Position numbers and translations under genes: made by a program. From assembly GCA_039707655.1 (NCBI GenBank), contig CM077667.1, positions 157,708,642 through 157,772,641 on the forward strand: 64,000 bases of DNA. Reading direction: 5' to 3'. The notes beneath the pieces are model-generated. The model saw nothing but the letters and a program-made list of their open reading frames with translations, searched no databases and was not told the DNA's origin. The stretch is from Elymus sibiricus. Taxonomy: Eukaryota; Streptophyta; Magnoliopsida; Poales; Poaceae. The first letter of the stretch is position 1. Each line of letters begins with the position of its first letter. Below, piece after piece: positions 48,321-58,699 of the stretch.

Positions 48321-51000
48321 ATGGAGAACAATCCTTTGAGTGGTTTGTTCGGGGTATCTTCACCTTGAACGGAACCACAATTAGTTACCCCTCAACCTAC
48401 AGCACCTACTAAAAATGTTACTTATGAAATTCCTTCGGGTATGTTAGAACAACTAATTGCTAAACCTTATGCAGGAGATGGAACTGAACATCCTGATATG
48501 CACCTTTTATATGTGAACGAAATTTGTGGATTATTTAAACTTACAGGTTTACCCGGAGATGAAGTTAATAAGAAGGTTTTCCCTTTATATTTGGAGGGAA
48601 AAGCATTGACATGGTATAGGCTATTTCATGATCTTGGATCGTGGAACTGGAATCGTTTGCAATTGGAATTTCACCAAAAGTTTTATCCCATGCATCTAGT
48701 TCATCATGATCGGAATTATATATATAATTTTTGGCCTCGTGAAGGAGAAAGTATCGCTATAGCTTGGGGGCGGCTTAAGTCAATGTTATATTCATGCCCC
48801 AATGATGACATTCTGAGAGAAGTTATCATTCAAAAAAATTATGCTCGGCCTTCTCATAATGATCAATCCATGCTCGATACTTCTTGTGCTGGTTCTTACA
48901 TGAAGAAGACTATTGAATTCAAGTGGGATCTCTTAGAAAGAATTAAACGCAACTCTGAAGATTGGGAACTCGATGAAGGTAATGAGTCAGGTATAAAGCT
49001 TGAATTTTATTGTGTTAAATCTTTTATGAATACCTATACTTTTCACAAGTTTAGCACTAAATATGGACTTGACTCTGAGATAGTAGCCTCTTTCTGCGAA
49101 ACATTTGCTACTCACGTTGACCTCCCTAAGGAGAAGTGGTTTAAATATCATCCCCCTATTAAAGAACAAATTAAAGAACCGGTCATATCTAAAGAAGAAA
49201 CCATCTTTTACAATGTTGATCCAGTTGTGCCTACCGCTTATATTGAAAAACCACATTTCCCTGTTAGGATAAAGGAACATGCTAAGGTATCAACTGTGGT
49301 TCGTAAAAGTAATATAAGAGCACCTAAACCCCCTAAGCAAATTAAAGTAGAACCTAGTGTTGCTATGGTCAAAGATCTCTTGGTAGAAAATATTGATGGG
49401 CATGTTATCTACTTTTGTGATGAAGCTGCTAGAATTGCTAAACCTGATGAAAAAGATAAACATAGACCCATAGAAGGCATGCCTGTTGTCTCAGTCAAAA
49501 TAGGAGATCATTGCTATCATGGTTTATGTGATTTGGGTGCTAGTGTGAGTGCTATCCCTTTTACCTTATACCAAGAAATTATGGATGAAATAGCACCTAC
49601 TGAAATGGAAGACATTAATGTCACTATTAAACTTGCTAATAGAGACACTATCACACCACTTGGGATTGTTAGAGATGTTGAAGTCATGTGCGGGAAAGTA
49701 AAATACCCTACTGATTTTCTAGTCATTGGTTCCCCACAAGATGACTTTTGTCCCATTATCTTTGGTAGACCTTTCTTGAGCATTGTCAATGCTAAGATAG
49801 ATTGTGAAAAACAAACTGTCGGTGTCAGTTTTGGTAATGTGTCTCATGAGTTTAATTTTTCCAAGTTTAGTAGACAACCTCGCGATAAAGCGCTATCTAG
49901 TAAGGATGAAATAATTGGTCTTGCTTCTATTGTTGTGCCTCCTACTGATCCATTAGAACAATATTTGCTCGACCATGAAAATGATATGCATTTGCGTGAA
50001 AGAAATGAAATAGATCAATTTTTTTTCGAACAACAACCTCTCTTGAAATGCAATTTGCCTATTGAAACTCTTGGAGGTCCTCCTCCACCTAAAGGTGATC
50101 CTGTGTTTGAAGTGAAACAATTGCCTGACACTTTGAAGTATGCTTATCTTGATGAGAAAAAGATATATCATGTTATTATTAGTACTAACCTTTCAGAACA
50201 TGAAGAAGAAAGATTATTAAAAGTTCTAAGGAAGCACCGGGCTGCTATTGGATATACTATTGATGATCTTAATGGCATTAGTCCCACTCTATGTCAGCAC
50301 AAGATTAATATGGAACCTGATGCTAAACCCGTCGTTGATCACCAACGGCGATTGAATCCGAAGATGAAAGAAGTGGTAAGAACTGAAATATTAATTCTTC
50401 TGGAAGTAGGTATAATCTATCCCATAGCTGATAGTAGATGGGTAAGTCCCGTTCATTGTGTCCCTAAGAAAGGAGGTATTACCGTTGTTCCCAATGATAA
50501 GAATGAACTCATTCCACAAAGAATTGTCACTGGCTATAGAATGGTAATTGATTTTAGAAAATTAAATAAAGCTACTAGGAAAGATCATTACCCTCTACCG
50601 TTCATTGATCATATGCTAGAAAGACTATCTAAGCACACATACTTTTGTTTCCTAGATGGATATTCTGGTTTCTCTCAAATACCTGTGTCACAATCTGATC
50701 AAGAGAAAACTACCTTTACTTGCCCTTTTGTAACCTATGCTTATAGATGTATGCCTTTTGGTTTATGCAATGCACCTGCTACCTTTCAAAGATGTATAGC
50801 TGCTATATTCTCTGATTTTTGTGAAAAGTTTGTGGAGGTTTTCATGGATGATTTTTCCATTTATGGAACTTCTTTTGATGATTGCTTAAGCAACCTTGAT
50901 AGAGTTTTGCAGAGATGTGAACAAACTAATCTCGTCTTGAGTTGGGAGAAGTGTCACTTTATAGTGAAGGCATTGTCTTGGGGCATAAAATATCTGAACG
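48321..51000 (+). pseudogene. Gag, protease and reverse transcriptase of the Athila element
   Basis: ATG 48321 (MENNPLSGLFGVSSP), TGA at 48366-48368, then a long frame. Gag: NEICGLFKLTGLPGDEV and ALTWYRLFHDLGSWNW. No CCHC zinc knuckle is visible between gag and protease. Protease: LCDLGASVSAIPFTLY (49528-49575) and PIIFGRPFL. Reverse transcriptase: SPVHCVPKKGGITVV, YRMVIDFRKLNKATRKDHYP, MPFGLCNAPATFQRC, FMDDFSIYG (50842-50868, catalytic Asp pair intact). A frameshift at about 50970, within KCHFIVK, ends the frame. Confidence 0.86.
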
Positions 51001-51804
51001 ATGTATTGAGGTGGATAAAGCTAAAGTTGATGCAATTGAGAAAATGCCATGTCCTAAAGATATTAAAGGTATTCGAAGTTTCCTTGGTCATGCTGGTTTT
51101 TATAGGAGGTTCATTAAAGACTTCTCTAAAATTTCTAGGCCTCTTTCTAATCTTTTGCAAAAGGATATTCCTTTTGTTTTTGATGATGATTGTGTGGAAG
51201 CCTTTGAAACACACAAGAAAGCCTTAACCTCTACACCTATCGTTCAACTACCTGATTGGAACTTGCCTTTTGAAATTATGTGTGATGCTAGTGATTATGC
51301 TGTTGGTGCTGTCCTAGGGCAAAGAGTTCATAAGAAATTGAATGGTATCCATTATGCTAGTAAAACTCTAGACAGTGCGCAACGAAACTATGCTACTACT
51401 GAAAAAGAATTTTCAGCAGTTGTTTTTGCTTGTGATAAATTTAGATCCTATATTGTTGACTCCAAAGTTTGTGTTCACACTGATCATGCTGCTATAAAAT
51501 ACCTTATGGAAAAGAAAGATGCTAAACCTAGACTCATTAGGTGGGTTCTCTTGCTTCAAGAATTTGACTTACACATCGTTGATAGGAAGGGAGCTGAGAA
51601 CCCCGTAGCTGATAACTTGTCTAGGTTAGTAAATATTCTTGATGACCCACTACCTATTGATGATAGTTTCCCTGACGAACAGTTACCTGCAATAAGTGTC
51701 TCACAAAACACACCTTGGTATGTTGATTATGCTAACTACATTGTCGCTAAATATATACCACCTCGCTTCACTTATCAACAAAAGAGAAAAAATTCTATGA
51801 CTTG
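50970..51804 (+). pseudogene. RT connection and RNase H of the Athila element
   Basis: In the next frame: [20 protein letters not shown], then RNase H with [48 protein letters not shown] and [11 protein letters not shown] second frameshift near 51795 (poly-A run) breaks it just before integrase. Confidence 0.86.
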
Positions 51805-53052
51805 AGACATTACTTTTGGGATGACCCACATCTTTATAAAGAAGGAGTAGATGGTATTATTAGACGTTGTGTACCTGAGCATGAACAGGAACAAATCCTA
51901 CGGAAATGTCAGTCCGGAGCTTATGGAGGACATCATGCGGGAGATAGAACTGCTCATAAGGCATTACAATCTGGTTTTTATTGGCCTACTCTCTTCAAGG
52001 ATGCCCGTAAGTTTTTCTTGTCTTGTGATGAATGTCAAAGAATTGGTAATATCGGTAAGCGTCAGGAAATGCCTATGAATTATTCACTTGTTGTGGAACC
52101 ATTTGACGTTTGGGGTTTTGATTATATGGGGTCTTTCCCTTCCTCCAACGGGTACACTCATATTTTAGTTGCGGTTGATTATCTCACTAAGTGGGTAGAA
52201 GCTATTCCAACTAGTAGCGATGATCACCACACCTCCATTAAAATGCTTAAAGAGGTTATCTTCCTGAGGTTTGGAGTCCCTAGATATTTAATGACCGATG
52301 GTGGTTCACATTTTATTCATGGTGCTTTTCGTAAGATGCTTTCTAAATATGATGTTCACCATAGAATTGCATCACCCTATCATCCTCAATCTAGTGGTCA
52401 AGTTGAACTTAGCAATAGAGAAATAAAATTAATATTACAAAAAACTATCAATAGGTCTCGTAAGAATTGGTCTAAGAAATTAGATGATGCACTTTAGGCC
52501 TATAGAACAGCTTATAAAAATCCTATGGGTATGTCTCCATATAAAATGGTGTATGGGAAAGCTTGTCATTCACCTCTAGAATTAGAACACAAAGCATTTT
52601 GGGAAATTAAAGAACTTAAGTATGATTTCAAACTTGCCGGTGTGAAGAGGCTATTTGATATTAGCTCACTAGATTAATGGAGAACCCAAGTGTATGAAAA
52701 TGCCAAGCTATTCAAAGAAAAAGTAAAAAGATGGCATGACAAAAGAATCCAAAAGCGGGAATTCAAAATAGGAGATTATGTTCTTTTGTTCAACTCTCGT
52801 TTAAGATTTTTTGCAGGAAAGCTTCTCTCCAAATGGGAAGGACCATATATTATCGAAGAGGTTTATCGTTCTGGGGCTATCAAGATTAATAACGCCGAAG
52901 GAACTAACCCAAAGGTGGTCAATGGACAAAGAATTAAGCATTATATCTCAGGTACCCCTATTAACATTGAAAGCAATGTTATCCAAACCATGACACTGGA
53001 GGAACACATAAAAGAAACCTTCTGGAATGCTCCAGAATACTTAAAAATATGA
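51802..53052 (+). pseudogene. Integrase of the Athila element
   Basis: Zinc finger GGHHAGDRTAHKALQSGFYW...CDEC, core GFDYMGSFPSSNGY (Asp), LMTDGGSHFIHG (Asp), SSGQVELSNREIK (Glu). TAG at 52495-52497 and TAA at 52675-52677 interrupt it; downstream the frame continues (KVKRWHDKRIQKREFKIGDY) to TGA 53050-53052. No chromodomain. Confidence 0.86.
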
Positions 53053-53361
53053 GGTACGTGATACGGTAAGTAAACGGACTCCGAAAAATCCGCAAAAATA
53101 TTTTGTCAGTTTTGGAATATTTTAGAATTTTGGAAATAAAGAAATAAACCGGAAGGTGATGGAGGTGAGCACGATACACCAGGGCGCGCCCTGGTGGGTT
53201 GTGCCCACCTCTGATGCCTTCCCGACGATGTTTTCCTTCCATATACTTGTTTCCCAAGAATAAAAATTCTCTATATATACCCCCGACTATTTTGACGACC
53301 GCATCGCAGAAAAATCCTCTGTTCTTATTTCTTGTTGTTTTCCCGTCAGATTTAGATCTCC
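53053..53361 (+). other. Spacer between pol and the post-pol frame
   Basis: Contains a perfect 18-bp palindrome (53178-53195, accagggcgcgccctggt). The surrounding gggttgtgcccacct resembles a hairpin segment in this element's LTRs. No coding sequence. Confidence 0.55.
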
Positions 53362-53904
53362 ATGGCTCCACCAAGCTCCTCCAAGGACAAGTTCTTCGAG
53401 AAGGTCATCAACCAGTACTTGCCGAAGGTGATAAAGCACCCTCAAGCCTTTGAGATGCGTGAGGTGGTGCTCCACATCAGCAATGTTCAGGGACCCAAGA
53501 AGACCGGGAGCGTGGAGGCTAGGCTCGAGCTGGTGGAACAGGAAATCTTCAAGTGCCAAAAGATGGTGGAGCGTGGACTTAGTGCCAATCACTCCATGAT
53601 CACGGAATTCACCCGTGATCAGACGGTGGATGGCCGGTCTGTGAAGGACATCATCTCCACCCTCAACGAGAAAATTAATTTTCTGCAGAGCCAAGTTTAT
53701 GATCTTCAAAACCAAGTCTTCGAATATGAAGTGAGATTTAAAGGTATGTGTTTAGCTGCCAGTTGCATGACTCAGGGGACTCTCGCGTCAACCTTTGATG
53801 GGGAGCCCTTTCCCTGGAAGCTGGAGGACAAGCTTACTACATCATCACCACCACCTACATCAACACCTCCACCTTCTTCATCACCACCACCGAAGGAGAC
53901 TTGA
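53362..53904 (+). CDS. Post-pol coiled-coil protein of the Athila element (env position)
   Basis: An intact frame of 180 codons from ATG 53362 (MAPPSSSKDKFFEKV). Residues 50-135 are strongly helical with heptad-like spacing (EARLELVEQEIFKCQ, LNEKINFLQSQVYDLQNQV), and the last 30 residues are Pro/Ser/Thr-rich (SPPPTSTPPPSSSPPP). No signal peptide or membrane segment is seen, so it is not a recognisable envelope protein even though it occupies the env position. Function unknown. It is the only undamaged accessory frame in the window, while pol of the same element is broken. Confidence 0.6.
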   Translation: MAPPSSSKDKFFEKVINQYLPKVIKHPQAFEMREVVLHISNVQGPKKTGSVEARLELVEQEIFKCQKMVERGLSANHSMITEFTRDQTVDGRSVKDIISTLNEKINFLQSQVYDLQNQVFEYEVRFKGMCLAASCMTQGTLASTFDGEPFPWKLEDKLTTSSPPPTSTPPPSSSPPPKET

Positions 53905-55478
53905 GCACACGGGTATGGGCACTCCCCTTGGCTTGAGCCAAGCTTGGGGGAGATGCCCCGGTATCGTATCACTATCACTTTTATTCGCCTTTACCTATTT
54001 TATTTTGATCTTTAGTTTCCCTTTGCTTTATTTGAATAAAAGTTTAGCATGATCTATTTTTGTGTGTTAGTTCCGTGGCCTACCTATCTATGTAATTGAG
54101 TGAGAGTTATATAATAAAGTTTAGTTTGAGTTTTTGCCTCTCCACTTTCTTGTTGCAATCAAAATAAAGAAAAGAAGAAACAAATGAAAAGAATCATATT
54201 CTAATCTTATGGTGAGTAATGACATCACATAAGGAAAAGTATAAGTAGTAAAATTTATTGGAGATTGACAAACATAGCATTGGTCAATGATGCAATTCAT
54301 GAAAGGATTAATAAGGGAAGAGAATATTCACATGCAAATACACTATTTTGGACATCTTTTATGATTGTGAGCCCCCATCAAATATTATATGTCAAAATTG
54401 TTAACGTTGGACAAGGAAGACAACGTACTGATTTATGTTTGTTCATATCCGCATAGAGGTTATATTGTCATAGATCCTTTAACATGTGGTGCTTGCTCAA
54501 TATATTTGCTAGCTAAAAATTCCACACTAAGTAGAGATACTTCTTGTGCATCCAAAAACCCAAACCCAAATTCTTTATTTAAGTGTCAACCAAACCTACC
54601 TATTGATCGAGAAAGATTCTTCAAGTAAGTTGTCATCGGTGCAATAAGGCAATAAAAATTGCTTCTAAAAGTGTTTTGATCAATTAGTGTAAGAGAAAAT
54701 TGAGAGCTATACGAACTTATGATGGCAAAGTAATAAAAGTGACAGACTGCATAATAAAGGTTGCTATCATAGGGGGTAATATAGCGTGACATTCTTTTAC
54801 ATTAAGGGATTGGGCATACAAACCAATAAGCGCATGACAACCTCTGCTTCCATCTGCGAAGGGCCTATCTTTTACTTTTATGTATTTACTTTTATGCAAG
54901 AGTCAAAGTATTCTTCTCTATTCCTTTTTATTTTTTCTTTTGCAAGCATCATGTGGTAAGGAAAGATCTAGGCACATATATCCAGTTGGATATGGGTGAG
55001 CATAAGTTATTATTGTTGACATCACCCTTGAGGTGAGTAAGTTTGGAGGCGAAACTATAAGCCCCTATCTTCTTACGTGTCCGGTTGAAACTTTTTGTTC
55101 ATGGGTATGTCGTGAGCGTTAGCAATCATAGAAGACTAAATGATGGTTGAGTATGTGGACTTGCCAAAAGGCTCCGACATGAGACCCTTCCTAAAAATAT
55201 GATGAATTGTAATTGCAAAGTTGACTGAGAACATAGTTTGCTGGTTCTCAATAAGGTTTATGCTTCATACTTCTATGTTGTGATGAATTGTTACTTGTTC
55301 ACGAGAAGCTATATGATAAAAAATGTATTGCAATAAATTTTATGATAGAGTTTGTTGCTACTATGTTAATAAGCATGATGCTTCTATGTACGTTTTTTTT
55401 TTATCGACACCTCTCTCTCAAACCATGTGGACATGCTTTTCAATATCGGCTTTCGCTTGAGGACAAGCAAGGTCTAAG
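53905..55478 (+). other. 3' noncoding region of the Athila element
   Basis: 1.57 kb of AT-rich sequence without any domain. Two similar phrases, gcttgagccaagcttgggggagatg (53930) and gcttgaggacaagcaaggtctaagcttgggggagttg (55455), mark its ends, the second being the polypurine tract. Confidence 0.6.
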
Positions 55479-55489
55479 CTTGGGGGAGT
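55476..55489 (+). promoter_or_regulatory. Polypurine tract of the Athila element
   Basis: aagcttgggggagt directly before the TGATACGTCC start of the 3' LTR. A near-copy of this tract lies at 53938-53951. Confidence 0.7.
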
Positions 55490-57009
55490 TGATACGTCCA
55501 TTTTGCATCATGATTTCCTATTGTTATTTACTTTGTTTTGTTGAATAATAATGCATTAGGGAGTAATTCTAATGCCTTTTCTCTCATAATATGCAAGGTT
55601 TACACAAAGAGGGAGAATACCGGCAGCTGGAATTCTGGACCTAACAAAAGCACGTCAGAGATACCTATTCTGCATAACTCCAATGAAGCTGAAATTTCAC
55701 GGAGATTATTTTTGCATTTAATAAAAAATACTGGAGCAGAAAACTACCGGAGGGGGCCTCCCAGGTGGGCACAACCCACGAGGGCGTGCTAGGCTCCCCT
55801 GGGCGCGCCCTGATGGGTTGTGGCCACCTCGGCCCACCTCTGGTGCCCATCTTCTGGTATATGGTCACTCTTGACCTAGAAAAAATCAGAGGAGGACTTT
55901 CGGGATGAAGCGCCGCCACCTCGAGGCAGAACTTGGGCAGGAGCACTTTTGCCTTCCGGCGGAGCGATTCCATCGGGGGAACTTCCCTCCCGAAAGCGGA
56001 AATCGAAGCTATCGTCATCACCAACACCCCTATCCTCTTTGGGAGGCCAATCTTCATCAACATCTTCAACAGCACCATCTCCTGTCAAACCCTAGTTCAT
56101 CTCTTGTGTTCAATCTTTGTACCAGAACCTCAGATTGGTACCTGTGGGTGACTAGTAGTGTTGATTACCTTGCGTAGTTGATGACTATATGGTTTATTTG
56201 GTGGATGATTATATGTTCAGATCCTTTATGCCATTCAATACTCCTCTGATCTTGAGCATGATTATTATTTGTGAGTAGTTACCTTTGTTCTTGAGGTCAC
56301 GGGAAAAGTCATGTTGCGAGTAATCTTGTGAATTTGATATGTGTTCGATATTTTGATGATATGTATCTTGTGATTCCCTTAGTGGTGTCATGTGAACGTC
56401 GACTACATGACACTTCACCATTCATGGGCCTAAGGGAATGCATTATGGAGTAGTTATTAGATGATGGGTTGCTAGAGTGACAGAAGCTTAAACCCTAGTT
56501 TATGCGCTACTTCGTAAGGGGCCGATTTGGATCAACATGTTTAATGCTATGGTTAGACTTTGTCTTAATACTTTTCTCGTAGTTGCGGATGCTTGCGAGG
56601 GGGTTAATCATAAGTAGGTTGTTAGTTCAAGTAAGAACAACACCTTAGCACCGGTCCACCCACATATCAAATTATCAAAGTAGCGAACATGAATCAAACC
56701 AACATGATAAAAGTGACTAGACGAAATTCACGTGTACCCTCAAGAACACTTTGCCTATTACTAGTGATTGTTTTGGCCTGTCCTTTGCCTCAAAAGGATT
56801 GGGCTACCTTGCTGCACCTTGTTTACCGTTACCGTTACTTGCTTGCTACCAATTATCTTGCTATTAAACTATCTGTTACCTACAATTTCAGTGCTTCCAG
56901 AAATTACCTTGCGAAAAACCGCTTGTCATTTCCTTCTGCTCCTCATTGGGTTTGACACTCTTACTTATCGAAAGGACTACGATTGATCCCCTATACTTGT
57001 GGGTCATCA
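55490..57009 (+). repeat. 3' LTR of the Athila element (1520 bp)
   Basis: TGATACGTCCATTTTGCATC...GTGGGTCATCA. Contains a strong inverted pair (cacaaccca near 55770; tgatgggttgtgg near 55812). Complete; the flank to its right is ggcag. Confidence 0.9.
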
Positions 57010-57626
57010 GGCAGCCTCCACTACGCTCGCCACCGCGCGTGCCTCCTCCGCAGCTTGCGCGTCTGCCTCCGCCCGTCGCGTGGGGTCATGCACATCCTTC
57101 GACCTCCTCTCCTGGCTCGGTGGGCTCGCGCCCAGCGGTGGATTCGCCGTCTCCACGCGGGTTCTTTCGTCCGTCTACTTCCGGGCGGCCTCCTCCCAAG
57201 GCCGGTGCTGCTCGGCGAGCAGCTCCTGCTCGGTTGCCTCCATATCATGCCAGCCCTCGCGCTCCCTCTCCTCGGCGGTCACGTTTCGGGCCAGTTCCGT
57301 CGCCCCGCCGCCAGCGGAGCCCCCTGGTGGTGCCATCTCTCCCAAGGCACGTGCCACCCTATGCACAAGAAAGATCAACCAATAGAGCGAGGAAGGAAAA
57401 TGCGAAAGGAGGACCGGAGTTCGAGGCTAGCCTACCCGGTTGTCGTAGGTACCGCCCGCCTGGTGGGGCCAGCCGGCGCGGCTTGCGGCTTATTCCCACC
57501 GCCTCCGCGGCTTCCTCCCGGCTGACTGGCGGCCGCCCGCTTGGCGGCCGGCCGGGAGCCCGTCGGTTGCTTGCTGGCTCCTTCCTGCATCGGGACCCGG
57601 CCGACCCTCCGAACTCGCTTCCTCGG
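57010..57626 (-). pseudogene. GC-rich gag-like fragment (possible 5' part of a Tat element)
   Basis: Minus-strand reading gives an N-terminal stretch rich in Gly, Ala, Pro and Arg (MQEGASKQPTGSRPAAKR), then after a possible 77-bp intron (57435-57359, gtaggc...gcatag) a Glu/Ala/Arg-rich helix (ELARNVTAEEREREGW, EQELLAEQHRPWEEAARK), a TAG, and further charged sequence. It is unlike the AT-rich Athila sequence but resembles element A in strand, base composition and protein texture. It is cut on one side by the Athila 3' LTR and on the other by the LTR of element D. I cannot exclude a host-gene fragment. Confidence 0.35.
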
Positions 57627-58109
57627 TGTCGGTGTCAAAATCGGTGGATCTCGGGTAGGGGGTCCCGAGCTATGAGATTAGGATCGATGGGTAACAAGGA
57701 ATGAAGGAGATGATGTTTTACCCAGGTTCGGGCCCTCCTATGGAGGTAAAACCCTACGTCCTGCTTGATTATATTGATGTGTATGAGGTTTACAGAGTCG
57801 ATCTACCTTGAGATCAAGTAGCCAAAACCCTAGATGAGCTTGTCTGCCCTCTACAATCTAAACCCTTCGGTTTATATAGACACCAGGGGTACCTAGGGTT
57901 TACACATGGTAAGTCTCCAGCCGGATGTAAAGACGTCGATCCTCTCATCTTGACTTGGAGTGCACGCCGCGTCTTCGGAGGTATCCTTCTAGAATACGGG
58001 GTCGCCGCATACCTGGGCCCTTCCTGTGACAACCAGAGAGCGGCCCATCGAGCCGGCCTATGAGAGATAGGCCGGCAGCCCGAGGACCCCTTAGTCCAGG
58101 ACTCCCTCA
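57627..58109 (-). repeat. 3' LTR of element D (483 bp)
   Basis: On the minus strand it starts TGAGGGAGTCCTGGACTA and ends CCGACA. A TATA box (tatataaa on the minus strand, 57871-57878) is present. Outside it lie ctcgg (57622-57626); the other end of the element is outside the window. Confidence 0.82.
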
Positions 58110-58133
58110 GTAGCCCCCGAACTAGCCCCCAAC
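58110..58133 (-). promoter_or_regulatory. Polypurine-like tract of element D
   Basis: On the minus strand tgggggctagttcgggggctac directly precedes the LTR start, giving two G-rich tracts. Confidence 0.6.
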
Positions 58134-58699
58134 GCCAGGGTCATGACACTAGCAGCTTCGAATGATCGGAGTCTCCAGCTTGCGGGGTGAGTTCTTTTTC
58201 CCCTCTATGATCGGCTGGCTCCAGTCCGGCCGCTGATGATATGCAATTATCCGAGCATATAGTTTATCCAGGCGCCTTAAATCACTTAACCTCGAAGGCT
58301 GAAGCGTTAAAGCATGAACATTATTTCCTGACAACCTTTCTGACGAAGGGTCGCGGCCTATCACGACCGCTGAGTCAGTTACCCAAACTCGATTCACAGT
58401 TCGAGGCCGTTTCTCCATTGGCACGTCTTATCAACATGTAGATCGTGTCCTATTTATTACAGGATATGCTCAATGCCCTGGGTTATCTCACGCGCGCATA
58501 ACGGCACGATTATTTCGGGAAGTGGCGAGGCCTGCGGCGTAGTAAAAGGGTGGCTCTTGGTATTACGGCACCCCATGAAAAGGGAGAAAACCCCCAAGGC
58601 CTATTCATGCTCGAAATCCGCACCCCTTGCCTCCTCAATCTTTCCAAGCTCCAAGAGCCCAGATCCAGTTCTTCCTCAAGCGCTTCACCGAGCTCGGCC

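Larger units (their letters stand above)
46921..57009 (+). mobile_element. Athila-lineage Ty3/Gypsy element, 5' LTR truncated
   Basis: 5' LTR remnant 46921-48214, gag-pol 48321-53052, post-pol coiled-coil frame 53362-53904, long 3' noncoding region, polypurine tract and intact 3' LTR 55490-57009. Protease motif CDLGASVSAIP, RT motif FMDDFSIYG and the tRNA-Asp-type primer site fit Athila-type elements. The first 214 bp of its 5' LTR are missing, exactly where the chromovirus ends. Confidence 0.87.

Noticed and set aside
53362..53904. Retroviral envelope gene.
   Set aside because: Position fits, but no signal peptide, membrane helix or fusion-like segment; coiled coil and Pro-rich tail only.
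57010..57626. Host protein-coding gene.
   Set aside because: No recognisable host domain, cut on both sides by LTRs, and texture resembles retroelement gag; kept as a low-confidence gag fragment.
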